A DNA stretch of 46,816 nucleotides from Treponema sp. (GTDB lineage Bacteria; Spirochaetota; Spirochaetia; Treponematales; Treponemataceae), in assembly GCA_018385415.1 (NCBI GenBank), contig JAHAZA010000024.1, forward strand, positions 1 through 46,816, written 5' to 3'. Made by a program: the position numbers and the translations under genes. How positions within the stretch are numbered: the first letter of the stretch is position 1; each line of letters starts with the position of its first letter. Below are positions 1-8,371 of the stretch, piece after piece. Below the pieces are notes generated by a model, which did no database searches, was not told where the DNA came from, and saw nothing but the letters and a program-made list of their open reading frames with translations.

Positions 1-127
1 ATTTTATATACAATCACTAATTGTCATGTTTTTAGTATCTTTTTATATACAGTAATAAAAAATCTTACAAAATTTCACATAACATGTTAAATTTTGTATA
101 CAAAAAGATACAGTTCTTAACATAATC
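1..127. repeat. AT-rich intergenic region with nested inverted repeats
   Basis: No gene is visible. Two 17-nt arms at 35-51 and 95-111 are inverted copies of each other with one mismatch (GTATCTTTTTATATACA against the complement of TGTATACAAAAAGATAC). Between them, CAAAATTT (68-75) pairs with AAATTTTG (89-96) around the palindrome AACATGTT (81-88). A smaller repeat, ACAAT/ATTGT, lies at 10-24. On the minus strand a weak promoter can be read: TTGTAA at 65-70, a 17-nt spacer and TATAAA at 42-47, pointing out of the window to the left. The left 17-nt arm would then overlap its -10 box, which fits an operator better than a terminator, because the arms have almost no G or C. Confidence 0.45.
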
Positions 128-2041
128 TTATAAAACTTCACTAAATACGACATTTTGGGATGAAATATCAATGTTTGAAGCCTTAACTGTAATTATATCA
201 TTCAAATTAAGCGGTTTAGAAGGAACCAGTGTGGTCTGCTGAGCAAGAGATGGAATCATAAAAACACAAAGATTCCCCTTCTGTTCAACAAAAACCGCTT
301 CCCCTGTCCAATCAGGATTTTGTAAAAGATAAACAAGTGTCCAATGCATATTGCTTTTTCGTTCAACCTTCTTACAGGCAATAGCAGCTTCATCACCAGC
401 ACTTATTCTTTCAAGCATAGTATTTTTATCTATTAATTCTCTGCCATCAAGAAAAGCTCTAAGCTGCTGATGAGCTATCAGATCGGAATAACGTCGCAAT
501 GGACTAGTTACCTGACTGTACATACCAATTCCAATTCCTGCATGAGCAGCCGGTGTTACACCTACACTTCTTCGATGCATGGATTTTACAGTTTTAAATT
601 CCCCGGCAAGCCCTGGTGGCAATGTTTGAGGAATATCCGGCGCTTCCTGACTTACATAAGGGAATGCAATATTATTTTCAAATGCAAAGTGAGCAGCACC
701 CTCACCGGCAAGCAGCATCATTTCACGAACAACATCGGCGGATTCATATTCTGTAATTTTACAAATTGAAACTTTTTTTGTGTCAGGGTCAACAGTAATA
801 TGAACTTCCGGAAGATTAATATTTACCGCTCCCTGTGAATTTCTTCTAATAATATTTTTTCTTGCAATTTCAAACAAGGGTTTTAATTCAGGGGAATCCT
901 TTTTTTGATCTGCATCTTCATAAGTAATACATTCAACATTTACTTTGGTCTTAAATACCTTACACTCTTTTATTGAACAATTATCTTCAAGCAAAAGTCG
1001 GAATGACAATGCAAGACTTTCTCTTTTCAAACCAAGGGCATAATCACTTAAGGATTCTTCAGCCAGCATACGACTTGCACCTTCAGGAATATATAGAGTT
1101 GCACCTCGATCTCTTGCTGCTTTATCAATTGAGCTTTCAGGCATTACTGTACTTGCAGGATCTGCAATATGAACCCAGAGATAAGTTCCATCAAATGCAA
1201 TAGCGTCATCAGGATCCTTTGACCATTTATTATCAATAGCATAGGCAACACCAGGAACAATAAGACGCTCTTCTTCAGGAGGTGATTTTAACCCTTCTTT
1301 TGCAGACTGCACAGACAGCCCCCATCTGAATGGATAAGGATTTCTTGTATAATCCCAAATTCCTGTATCGATCAGAAGCTTGTGAGCCTTTTCAACATCC
1401 TGAGAAAAACCAGCATCAGCCAATGTCTTTGATTTATCCGTTTTACCTAATGCAAATGCTTCTACATCTCCCATAAAAATGGAATCTTCAGGTAACAACT
1501 GTTTCTGCTTTAAACGCATCAAAAAATTCTGTCGTTCTTCCTTTTCATGTTCTTTTTCATTTTTCTTTTTCTTAAGAACTTCAATTTCATCAGCAGTAGT
1601 AAGCTTAAATTTTAATGAAGCTTTATCATCAATTAACTTAAACTGCAGACTTTTTACAAGAGAATTAAAAATGAACCATGCCTTTTTATCATTAAAATCG
1701 CTGTCAACAAGTTCTGCAAGTTCAGAAAATTCTATATCAGAACAATTATCTGAATTAAGAAGTTCCCAAACTTCACAGATTTTAGTATCAATCTGATCAT
1801 CATTATATTTTATCAATTCTTCGAAAGAATATTTTGCAGGGGATTCAGAAGTTGAAAGAAGAACAATATCTTTATCTCGAACTTTTTGTTCCTGGCATAT
1901 AAAATTTTTTGATCCGAATTTAGAAATATTTTCTTCGGTTAATGGAAATGAACAGAATTGAATTATAAATTTGTCACCTTCAATATCATTAACAAGGGCA
2001 ATTTGATTTTTATAAAGGACAATAGAATTTTTTCTAATCAT
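128..2041 (-). CDS. RNB-domain exoribonuclease (RNase II/R family)
   Basis: Predicted 3'-to-5' hydrolytic exoribonuclease of 637 aa for RNA turnover in the cytoplasm. The catalytic spacing D-x5-D-x-D-D of RNase II is intact at D270, D276, D278 and D279 (AIDNKWSKDPDDAIAF). The RNB C-terminal signature TSPLRRYSDL lies near residue 522. A very charged Lys/Glu stretch at about 156-180 separates a poorly conserved N-terminal region from the RNB domain. The C-terminal part is short, and I cannot identify clear S1 or cold-shock domains, so it is closer to the short RNB proteins of spirochaetes and cyanobacteria than to full-length RNase R. It is a single-gene unit. There is no Shine-Dalgarno; an extended -10 box sits 6 nt before the ATG. 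The family is clear, the RNase II or R assignment is not. Confidence 0.88.
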   Translation of the reverse strand: MIRKNSIVLYKNQIALVNDIEGDKFIIQFCSFPLTEENISKFGSKNFICQEQKVRDKDIVLLSTSESPAKYSFEELIKYNDDQIDTKICEVWELLNSDNCSDIEFSELAELVDSDFNDKKAWFIFNSLVKSLQFKLIDDKASLKFKLTTADEIEVLKKKKNEKEHEKEERQNFLMRLKQKQLLPEDSIFMGDVEAFALGKTDKSKTLADAGFSQDVEKAHKLLIDTGIWDYTRNPYPFRWGLSVQSAKEGLKSPPEEERLIVPGVAYAIDNKWSKDPDDAIAFDGTYLWVHIADPASTVMPESSIDKAARDRGATLYIPEGASRMLAEESLSDYALGLKRESLALSFRLLLEDNCSIKECKVFKTKVNVECITYEDADQKKDSPELKPLFEIARKNIIRRNSQGAVNINLPEVHITVDPDTKKVSICKITEYESADVVREMMLLAGEGAAHFAFENNIAFPYVSQEAPDIPQTLPPGLAGEFKTVKSMHRRSVGVTPAAHAGIGIGMYSQVTSPLRRYSDLIAHQQLRAFLDGRELIDKNTMLERISAGDEAAIACKKVERKSNMHWTLVYLLQNPDWTGEAVFVEQKGNLCVFMIPSLAQQTTLVPSKPLNLNDIITVKASNIDISSQNVVFSEVL

Positions 2042-2047
2042 GAAGAG

Positions 2048-2056
2048 AATATAGCA
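2048..2056 (-). promoter_or_regulatory. extended -10 promoter for the RNB gene, predicted leaderless
   Basis: On the minus strand the sequence reads TGCTATATT followed by six bases (CTCTTC) and then the ATG at 2041-2039. An extended -10 element this close puts the expected transcription start at or next to the A of the ATG. I see no -35 match and no ribosome binding site. Confidence 0.5.
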
Positions 2057-2080
2057 TAATTAATAGTAAGAGTATATAAA

Positions 2081-2115
2081 AAAAAGCGAACCTCGATTTC
2101 TCGAAATCCGCTTTT
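2081..2115 (-). terminator. intrinsic terminator of the ABC ATPase gene
   Basis: On the minus strand AAAAGCG pairs with CGCTTTT, and an inner GATTT/AAATC stem closes on a CGAG tetraloop, with a six-base bulge on one side. A run of Ts follows the stem. It lies 34 nt beyond the stop codon of the sugar ABC ATPase gene and just upstream of the RNB gene promoter. Confidence 0.75.
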
Positions 2116-2148
2116 CTTTCTGCGACTATTAATAAGTCTGGTAATTAA

Positions 2149-3264
2149 TTACCATTCTTTTTTAATGTCATCAACGATGTTCATTTCTGTTTCAACATCG
2201 AAGAATTTAGCCTTGTCCATATTAGGAATAAGGTTAACTGTTTCACCAACACGGAACTGAATGTTTGCTGTTGTTTTAGCAATAAGGTTCTGTCCCTTGT
2301 TTGATGTAAGATAAAGGTGTGTTTCAGCACCCAATGGTTCTTTGTTAGAAATCTTCATCTGCATAGCGCCTGAAGATGGTTTTTCTGAATATTCAACATC
2401 TTCTGGACGAATACCGAAGAATACTTCTTTACCAACATATTCCTTGAGGCGTTTCTGGTGTTCTGCAGAAGGAACAACATCGAATGCTCCTTCTTCACAG
2501 ATTATTTTTCCACCCTTTTCAAGTACTTTTACCTTGAGGAAGTTCATTGGAGGTGTTCCGATGAATCCTGCAACGAATTTGTTGATTGGGTTGTTATAGA
2601 GGTACATTGGAGCACCGATCTGCTGGATAACACCGTCTTTCATTACAACGATCTTATCACCCAGTGTCATAGCTTCGATCTGGTCGTGTGTTACGTAAAT
2701 CATTGTAGCCTGAAGTCTGTTATGGAGAGCTGCAATTTCTGCACGCATTGTTACACGAAGTTTAGCATCAAGGTTTGACAATGGTTCGTCAAACAAGAAT
2801 ACTTTTGGATTACGAACGATACAACGTCCTACAGCAACACGCTGTCTCTGTCCACCAGAGAGAGCCTTTGGCTTACGAGCAAGATACTGTTCCAGGTCGA
2901 GCTGTTTAGCAGCAGCTTTTACACGACGGTCGATTTCGCTCTTGTCCATACGACGGATCTTAAGTCCGAATGCCATATTGTCATATACTGACATATGTGG
3001 ATACAAAGCATAGTTCTGGAATACCATGGCGATGTCACGATCTTTTGGTGGAACATCGTTCATTTCTTTTCCATCAATGAAGAGTTTACCTTCAGAGATA
3101 TCTTCGAGACCAGCGATCATACGAAGAGTTGTTGATTTACCACAACCTGATGGTCCTACGAAAACACAAAGTTCTTTGTCTTCGATAGTGATGTTGGAAT
3201 TAGTTACGGCGCGAACGTTGCCTTCGTAAATCTTTCCAATACTTTTAAGTTCTACTTTAGCCAT
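2149..3264 (-). CDS. sugar ABC transporter ATPase, MalK/UgpC/MsmK type
   Basis: Cytoplasmic ATPase of 371 aa that would energise binding-protein-dependent sugar importers. Walker A (GPSGCGKST, 37-45), Q-loop Gln83, signature LSGGQ (135-139), Walker B ending in DE (155-160) and the switch His in VTHDQ (193) are all present. Roughly residues 235-365 form the regulatory TOBE/OB region typical of the MalK branch. No permease or solute-binding gene is adjacent, so it is probably an orphan ATPase shared by several sugar transporters, as known for MsmK-type proteins; that is inference. GGGAGG lies 6 nt before the ATG. It has its own promoter, a palindrome in the leader and its own terminator. The substrate cannot be read from the sequence. 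Confidence 0.93.
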   Translation of the reverse strand: MAKVELKSIGKIYEGNVRAVTNSNITIEDKELCVFVGPSGCGKSTTLRMIAGLEDISEGKLFIDGKEMNDVPPKDRDIAMVFQNYALYPHMSVYDNMAFGLKIRRMDKSEIDRRVKAAAKQLDLEQYLARKPKALSGGQRQRVAVGRCIVRNPKVFLFDEPLSNLDAKLRVTMRAEIAALHNRLQATMIYVTHDQIEAMTLGDKIVVMKDGVIQQIGAPMYLYNNPINKFVAGFIGTPPMNFLKVKVLEKGGKIICEEGAFDVVPSAEHQKRLKEYVGKEVFFGIRPEDVEYSEKPSSGAMQMKISNKEPLGAETHLYLTSNKGQNLIAKTTANIQFRVGETVNLIPNMDKAKFFDVETEMNIVDDIKKEW

Positions 3265-3283
3265 TAAAGGCCTCCCATTTATT

Positions 3284-3304
3284 TTGGCTCAGAATCTGAA
3301 CCAA
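3284..3304 (-). promoter_or_regulatory. 21-bp palindrome in the leader of the sugar ABC ATPase
   Basis: Arms TTGGCTCAGA and TCTGAACCAA flank a single central base and are complementary except for one position. The site lies between the predicted transcription start (about 3316) and the ribosome binding site, so it could be a repressor operator or an mRNA hairpin that affects translation. I cannot assign a regulator. Confidence 0.5.
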
Positions 3305-3322
3305 ATTTATATTATTAATTCA

Positions 3323-3351
3323 ATTTTACGATAGATTTTGTTAGAAGTCAA
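3323..3351 (-). promoter_or_regulatory. sigma-70-type promoter of the sugar ABC ATPase
   Basis: Minus strand: TTGACT (3346-3351), a 17-nt spacer and TAAAAT (3323-3328). The expected start is near 3316, giving a leader of about 50 nt that contains the palindrome and a GGGAGG ribosome binding site. Confidence 0.65.
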
Positions 3352-3391
3352 ATTTATATTTTGAATTTTTATCGAATTTTTGAGAATTTCC

Positions 3392-3428
3392 ATAAAAAAA
3401 GACCTGATTTTTTACTATAAGATCTTTA
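3392..3428 (-). terminator. probable terminator after the 7TM/SpoIIE-like gene
   Basis: Minus strand AAAGATC pairs with GGTCTTT (one G-U pair) across an AT-rich loop and is followed by a run of Ts. It begins at the stop codon of the gene at 3426. The stem is short and AT-rich. Confidence 0.5.
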
Positions 3429-5420
3429 TTTTTTCTGAAGAACAATAACGGTTAAATCCTGATTAACAGGATTATCCTGAGTATAATTTTCAAACATATC
3501 GAGGATATAACGAAGTTTAGCTTCTGCGGTTTCACCTGTACTCTGCAAAAAAGCCTGGCGGATACGATCTTGACCGAATGGTTCTCCTTGATTATTTGCA
3601 GTTGTTTCAAATGCTTTTGAATAAAAAATAACCGCATCTCCTGCAGCTACAGTAAAACCAATACCTTTATAATCTGAAGTAATTTCTTTTGAACCAATTT
3701 CACCTTCAGTTTGTTCTGCATAATTATCAGAATCAATTTGAATGGCCATACACTTTGTGCCTTTCCCATTTCTAAAGAAAGCAGGAGAATGTCCCACATT
3801 TACATATTCAATACGATTATCAAATACACGAATAAGTATTCCGGTCAGAGAGTTATGAGCACTACCCTTTTCCTGTAAAATACATTCATTTATATTGTGC
3901 ATAATCTTTGTTAATGGCGTCATACGACCTTCAACAAATTTTTCAACAACAACCTGTTTGGCAAGTGTTGTAACGTGACTTAAAGATTCACTGTCACCTG
4001 AAGTTTCAAACAGAGCCAATCCTTGAAGATGATTTTCTTCTGTAAAGAAATCGTACATATCCTCTGCTTGATTTTTGAAAGGTTTGAAACAATATGCAAT
4101 CTCGTAATTATCAAGAACAGGAGACTGTCTGAGAGTAAGATTTTTTTTCAGAGGTAAGGCTGCCTGTGGCGGCATCATAACAATCTGGGAATCATATGAA
4201 GGTTCCTGTTGACTAGGATGAACAACAACTACGGCTTTCGAAACTTCTTCCTGCAATTCAACAATTTTTTTCTTTGAAATAAGGAACATTACAGCAAACA
4301 GAGATATTGGCCATCCCCACAGACTAACATAAGGAAGAGAATTAATATTTAACCCCGCGTGCACAAATGAATCAAAGAGAATACACAAAACCACAGGCGA
4401 AACACAAAGAGTAAGTTTGAAAGAATTTTTCTTTCCGTTATTCAGTTCCCAAATTAAAACAAAAAGAATATGGACCACACCAGGCAAGAAAGCAACATAG
4501 GGAATGTAACTTACAAAGCCATAACAGAATCGTTCCGGAATAAAACAATAAATAATCTGAGGAACAACAAGAATTACACAACGAAGAATAAAGTGCAATC
4601 TTGAACATTTCCTTTCAAAAAATTCATCAAGAAACAATGTAAATACAACAAGAATATTAGCAGGAATAAAAAATGCAGTGATTTTATTGAAAATTCCATA
4701 ATATAATTTATAAAAACTTAAGAAAGGAATTTCCGTGATGTAATACAACGAAAGATTAATTACTGATAAACAGCATAATACTGAATAATATAAAATATCT
4801 TTTTTCTGATTTATATTAAAAAACACTTTGAAGCAGTAAATTCCTGCAAGAAGAAGAACAAATCCGAAAACAAGATAGATATGGCAGCTCCAGAAACAAT
4901 CTGAAATCCATGCGTTTTTTGCAACATCGTGAAGACCAATAAATGCATTTGACCGTAAATATCCTTTGTTGCGAACATAAATTTCAATAGTAATTGTATT
5001 CACACCTGGGTTTAAAAGTTCTTCAGGAATTTCGTAATAACGTGGCTCTGTTCCAGATGAATATCGGCGGTCTTCATCATAGCCTGTTGAGCCGATCAGA
5101 TAGTGGTTTAAATATGTTCTGTCAGAATATGAAATCCGGCCAAGGTAACAGGAAACATCTTCCTTTTGCAATTGTGAAGGAAGAATAAAAGTTTTAGTAA
5201 GGTAAATTGTTCCTTCACGTGTTGGTAAAAGATTCTGCAGATTTTTTAAATCCACATCATTTAGTAAATAAAGCTCCACTTCTTCCAGATCAGGATTTTC
5301 AAGAGAATACTTCCAGCCGGAATCAAGCTGAATTCTATCACTGAAATTTTCGTTACATGAAAATATCAGAAATGAGGAAATTAATAGAAGAAATAAAAAT
5401 TTTCCAACAGAATTTTTCAT
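3426..5420 (-). CDS. 7TM lipoprotein with degenerate SpoIIE/PP2C-like domain
   Basis: Membrane protein of 664 aa. I use the ATG at 5420 rather than an in-frame TTG at 5489, because it gives a clean lipoprotein signal (KFLFLLLISSFLIFSC, lipidated Cys22). An extracytoplasmic beta-sandwich-like domain (about 30-165) is followed by seven hydrophobic helices (about 175-390), an architecture like the 7TMR-DISM receptors. The cytoplasmic C-terminus aligns with SpoIIE/RsbU PP2C phosphatases: AEDMYDFF for GGDFYDFF, VGHSPAFF for the AGHPP loop, GDAVIFYS for GDxLxLYTD, and QDLTVIVL for DDITLVVL. The acidic residues expected at three metal-binding positions are replaced (E472 with T473 where DVSG is usual, K602 in the YTDG position, Q654 in the first DD position). 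It is probably a catalytically dead sensor or scaffold. It is divergent from the GH3 gene. Confidence 0.72.
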   Translation of the reverse strand: MKNSVGKFLFLLLISSFLIFSCNENFSDRIQLDSGWKYSLENPDLEEVELYLLNDVDLKNLQNLLPTREGTIYLTKTFILPSQLQKEDVSCYLGRISYSDRTYLNHYLIGSTGYDEDRRYSSGTEPRYYEIPEELLNPGVNTITIEIYVRNKGYLRSNAFIGLHDVAKNAWISDCFWSCHIYLVFGFVLLLAGIYCFKVFFNINQKKDILYYSVLCCLSVINLSLYYITEIPFLSFYKLYYGIFNKITAFFIPANILVVFTLFLDEFFERKCSRLHFILRCVILVVPQIIYCFIPERFCYGFVSYIPYVAFLPGVVHILFVLIWELNNGKKNSFKLTLCVSPVVLCILFDSFVHAGLNINSLPYVSLWGWPISLFAVMFLISKKKIVELQEEVSKAVVVVHPSQQEPSYDSQIVMMPPQAALPLKKNLTLRQSPVLDNYEIAYCFKPFKNQAEDMYDFFTEENHLQGLALFETSGDSESLSHVTTLAKQVVVEKFVEGRMTPLTKIMHNINECILQEKGSAHNSLTGILIRVFDNRIEYVNVGHSPAFFRNGKGTKCMAIQIDSDNYAEQTEGEIGSKEITSDYKGIGFTVAAGDAVIFYSKAFETTANNQGEPFGQDRIRQAFLQSTGETAEAKLRYILDMFENYTQDNPVNQDLTVIVLQKK

Positions 5421-5560
5421 AGAAACTATATTATTATAGGTAAATACTACAATTTTTACTAGACTTGTAATAGAAATATATCTATTCAATCTCGACTAAT
5501 ATTCCACAATTTTATATAGTCAATCTTAATGAAATTAAATTAGCAAGGAGTCCGATTCTT

Positions 5561-8314
5561 ATGACTAAGATTTTAGACTGGAAAAAATATACAGAAGTAG
5601 CGCGACGTGTTGTTGCTGAAGGTTGTGTCCTTCTTGAAAATAAAGATAATGTACTTCCACTTAAAAAAGGCTGTAAAGTTGCAGTATTCGGAAGAATCCA
5701 GCATAACTACTACAAAAGTGGTACTGGTTCAGGGGGAATGGTAAATGTTACTGAAGTAACAGGAATAACTGACGGACTTAAAAATTCCGGACTCGTTAAG
5801 GTCGATACTGAACTTGAAAAAATTTATCTTGAATGGGAAAAGGAAAATCCTTTTGAAGTAGGAATCGGTTGGGGACAAGAACCATGGTGTCAGAAAGAAA
5901 TGCCAGTAACGCTGGAGCTTGCTGAAGAATGTGCCAGAAGAAACGATGTCGCTTTAATCATTATTGGTAGAACTGCCGGTGAAGACAAAGATAACCTTGA
6001 AACAGAAGGGTCATGGTATCTTACTTCTCTTGAAAAGGAAATGATTAAAAATGTTTCAACTGCTTTTGAAAAAACAGTTGTTGTTTTCAATACAGGAAAC
6101 ATTGTTGATATGAACTTTGTGAAGGAATACAACGTAAAAAGTGTTCTTTATACATGGCAGGGAGGAATGGTCGGAGGCCTGGGCGTAAGCGACATCCTTA
6201 CAGGTAAAGAAAATCCTTCAGGAAAGCTTACTGATACAATTGCGTCCTCAATAAAGGATTATCCTTCAAGCTCAAACTTTGGAAGTCTGAAAGACAATGT
6301 ATATGCAGAAGATATTTATGTAGGCTACAGATATTTTGAAAGTGCTTCAAAAGATAAAGTTCTCTACCCTTTCGGCTATGGCCTTTCGTATACAAATTTC
6401 AAAGTTACTGCAGGTGATTTTGAATTTGACAATGGAGGAAATCTTCCATCTGTTAAATTTGATGTAACTGTAAAAAACACAGGCAGTTGTTCTGGAAAAG
6501 AAGTCATTCAGATTTATGTTAAACAGCCTCAAGGCAAATTAGGAAAACCTGCCCTTGTTCTTGCAGATTTTAAGAAAACTGCACTTCTTAAAAAAGGTAA
6601 AAAAGCAAAGCTTAAATTTGAATTTGATATTTCAAGAATTCGTTCTTTTGATGACACAGGTATTACAGGTAATATTGACTGCTTTGTCTGCGAAGAAGGT
6701 CTTTATGAAATATTTGCTGGTAACAGTATCAGAAATCTTTCTAAGATTGGAGATTTTACTCTTTCAGAAACAATTGTAATTGAAAAAGTTTCTGATTCTT
6801 TAAAACCTGTTACTTCATTTGAAAGAATGGCAGCTGCATATGATGAAAGTACAAAACAGCTCAATTTTATAAAACAGAAAGTTGAAGCTTCTTCTCCTTA
6901 CCAGAACAAGCATCGAAATGATAATCTTTCTGAACTTGATAACTTCCTTGAAAGAAAAAATCTTAACCAGGATGTTCTTGCAGTACTAAAAACTTTGACT
7001 GATGAAGAATTGAGCTGTATTGTTCGTGGCGAAGGTATGGGAAGCCCAAAGGTAACAGCTGGAACTGCAGCTGCTTTTGGTGGTGTTTCAAAATCAATGA
7101 ACGACAAAGGAATTCCTTGCTGCTGTTGTACTGATGGTCCAAGCGGAATCAGAATGGATTCAGGCTCTCAGGCGTTCAGTCTTCCTAACGGAACTTCACA
7201 GGCATGTACTTTTAACCCGGATCTTGTAAAAGAACTCTATTCCTTTACAGGTTGGGAAATGGTTTATAATAAAATTGATATTCTCCTGGGACCAGGAATT
7301 AATCTTAGACGTCATCCGCTTAACGGAAGAAACTTTGAATATTTCTCAGAGGATCCATACGTAACAGGAATTTTCGCATCGGCAATCATTGAAGGACTTC
7401 ATTCAGCAGGTGTTACAGGTTCTCTTAAACATTTCTGCTGCAACAACCAGGAAACTGGCCGCTGGGTTTCTAACTCTGTTGTCAGTGCCCGTGCTCTCCG
7501 TGAAATATATCTTCCAGGATTCGAAATGGCTGTTAAGAACGGTGCTGATGTCATTATGACCTCATATGGTAGTGTCAATTCAATGTGGACTTCAGGAAAC
7601 TATGACCTTGTTACCCAGATTCTGCGCAAGGATTGGGGATTTACAGGCATTGTTATGACAGACTGGTGGGCTATGTCCAACGATGAAGGAAAAGAACCGG
7701 TCCGCTTTAATGTTGCACAGAATGTAAGGGCACAGAATGATCTTTACATGGTTGTTCCTGATGCTGCAGAAAATGCACATAATGATAATACATTGACAGC
7801 CCTTCAAGCAGGTGAACTTTCAAGAAATGAATTATTACGATGTGCTTACAATACTGTTTCATTCTTAAAGAAAAGTCATGCACAATCACGTCTTGAAAAC
7901 CGTGATGTAAAAGTTGTAATTAAAAACCGAAAGAAAACAGCAATGGATGGAGCAACTGATAAAATCGTATATTACGATACAGTCGATGGACTTTCAATTC
8001 CATTGGATCATGTTGATACTTCCCGTGGAAAATCATACAGCTTTGGTATTGTTACAAAGGACCAGAGCTTATATCGTATTGAGCTTGTAGGAAAAACCGG
8101 CGACAACGATCTTGCACAGGTAAACGTAAGTGTTTCCTATAACGGAGTTAATATTGCAGTTCTCTGCTGGAATGGAACCCATGGTGCTTATGAAACAAAA
8201 GGACTATCAATGGATCGTCCTTTAAATAGGAATGTTGTTGTCAATCTTTACTTTGCACAAAGCGGTCTAACTTTAAAAGAATTCAAGATTACAAAAATTA
8301 AAGATAATAACTAA
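5561..8314 (+). CDS. glycoside hydrolase family 3 beta-glucosidase, permuted domain order
   Basis: Predicted beta-glucosidase of 917 aa that removes glucosyl units from oligosaccharides. The domain order is reversed relative to most GH3 enzymes: the alpha/beta sandwich comes first (about 10-270), then a fibronectin III-like domain starting near the PFGYGLSYT motif (about 280-400), then the TIM barrel (about 480-790). Catalytic nucleophile Asp701 sits in VMTDWW, and the substrate-binding KHF..N motif is at 633. This order is known from rumen Ruminococcus and Butyrivibrio enzymes. A further ~110-residue beta-rich tail (about 805-917) may be a carbohydrate-binding module. There is no signal peptide, so it should act on imported oligosaccharides in the cytoplasm, consistent with the nearby sugar ATPase. 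AAGGAG precedes the ATG by about 10 nt. Confidence 0.92.
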   Translation: MTKILDWKKYTEVARRVVAEGCVLLENKDNVLPLKKGCKVAVFGRIQHNYYKSGTGSGGMVNVTEVTGITDGLKNSGLVKVDTELEKIYLEWEKENPFEVGIGWGQEPWCQKEMPVTLELAEECARRNDVALIIIGRTAGEDKDNLETEGSWYLTSLEKEMIKNVSTAFEKTVVVFNTGNIVDMNFVKEYNVKSVLYTWQGGMVGGLGVSDILTGKENPSGKLTDTIASSIKDYPSSSNFGSLKDNVYAEDIYVGYRYFESASKDKVLYPFGYGLSYTNFKVTAGDFEFDNGGNLPSVKFDVTVKNTGSCSGKEVIQIYVKQPQGKLGKPALVLADFKKTALLKKGKKAKLKFEFDISRIRSFDDTGITGNIDCFVCEEGLYEIFAGNSIRNLSKIGDFTLSETIVIEKVSDSLKPVTSFERMAAAYDESTKQLNFIKQKVEASSPYQNKHRNDNLSELDNFLERKNLNQDVLAVLKTLTDEELSCIVRGEGMGSPKVTAGTAAAFGGVSKSMNDKGIPCCCCTDGPSGIRMDSGSQAFSLPNGTSQACTFNPDLVKELYSFTGWEMVYNKIDILLGPGINLRRHPLNGRNFEYFSEDPYVTGIFASAIIEGLHSAGVTGSLKHFCCNNQETGRWVSNSVVSARALREIYLPGFEMAVKNGADVIMTSYGSVNSMWTSGNYDLVTQILRKDWGFTGIVMTDWWAMSNDEGKEPVRFNVAQNVRAQNDLYMVVPDAAENAHNDNTLTALQAGELSRNELLRCAYNTVSFLKKSHAQSRLENRDVKVVIKNRKKTAMDGATDKIVYYDTVDGLSIPLDHVDTSRGKSYSFGIVTKDQSLYRIELVGKTGDNDLAQVNVSVSYNGVNIAVLCWNGTHGAYETKGLSMDRPLNRNVVVNLYFAQSGLTLKEFKITKIKDNN

Positions 8315-8356
8315 AAAAAATTAGACGCACAGTTTTACTCTATGCGTCTTTTTTTA
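8313..8356. terminator. bidirectional terminator between GH3 and the DUF4197-like gene
   Basis: AGACGCA (8323-8329) pairs with TGCGTCT (8343-8349), flanked by a run of As on the left and Ts on the right. It therefore works for both converging genes. Confidence 0.85.
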
Positions 8357-8371
8357 TATAAATTTACAGTC

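Noticed and set aside
5421..5489. N-terminal extension of the 7TM protein from a TTG codon
   Set aside because: It would bury the lipoprotein signal peptide; the ATG at 5420 gives a normal lipobox.
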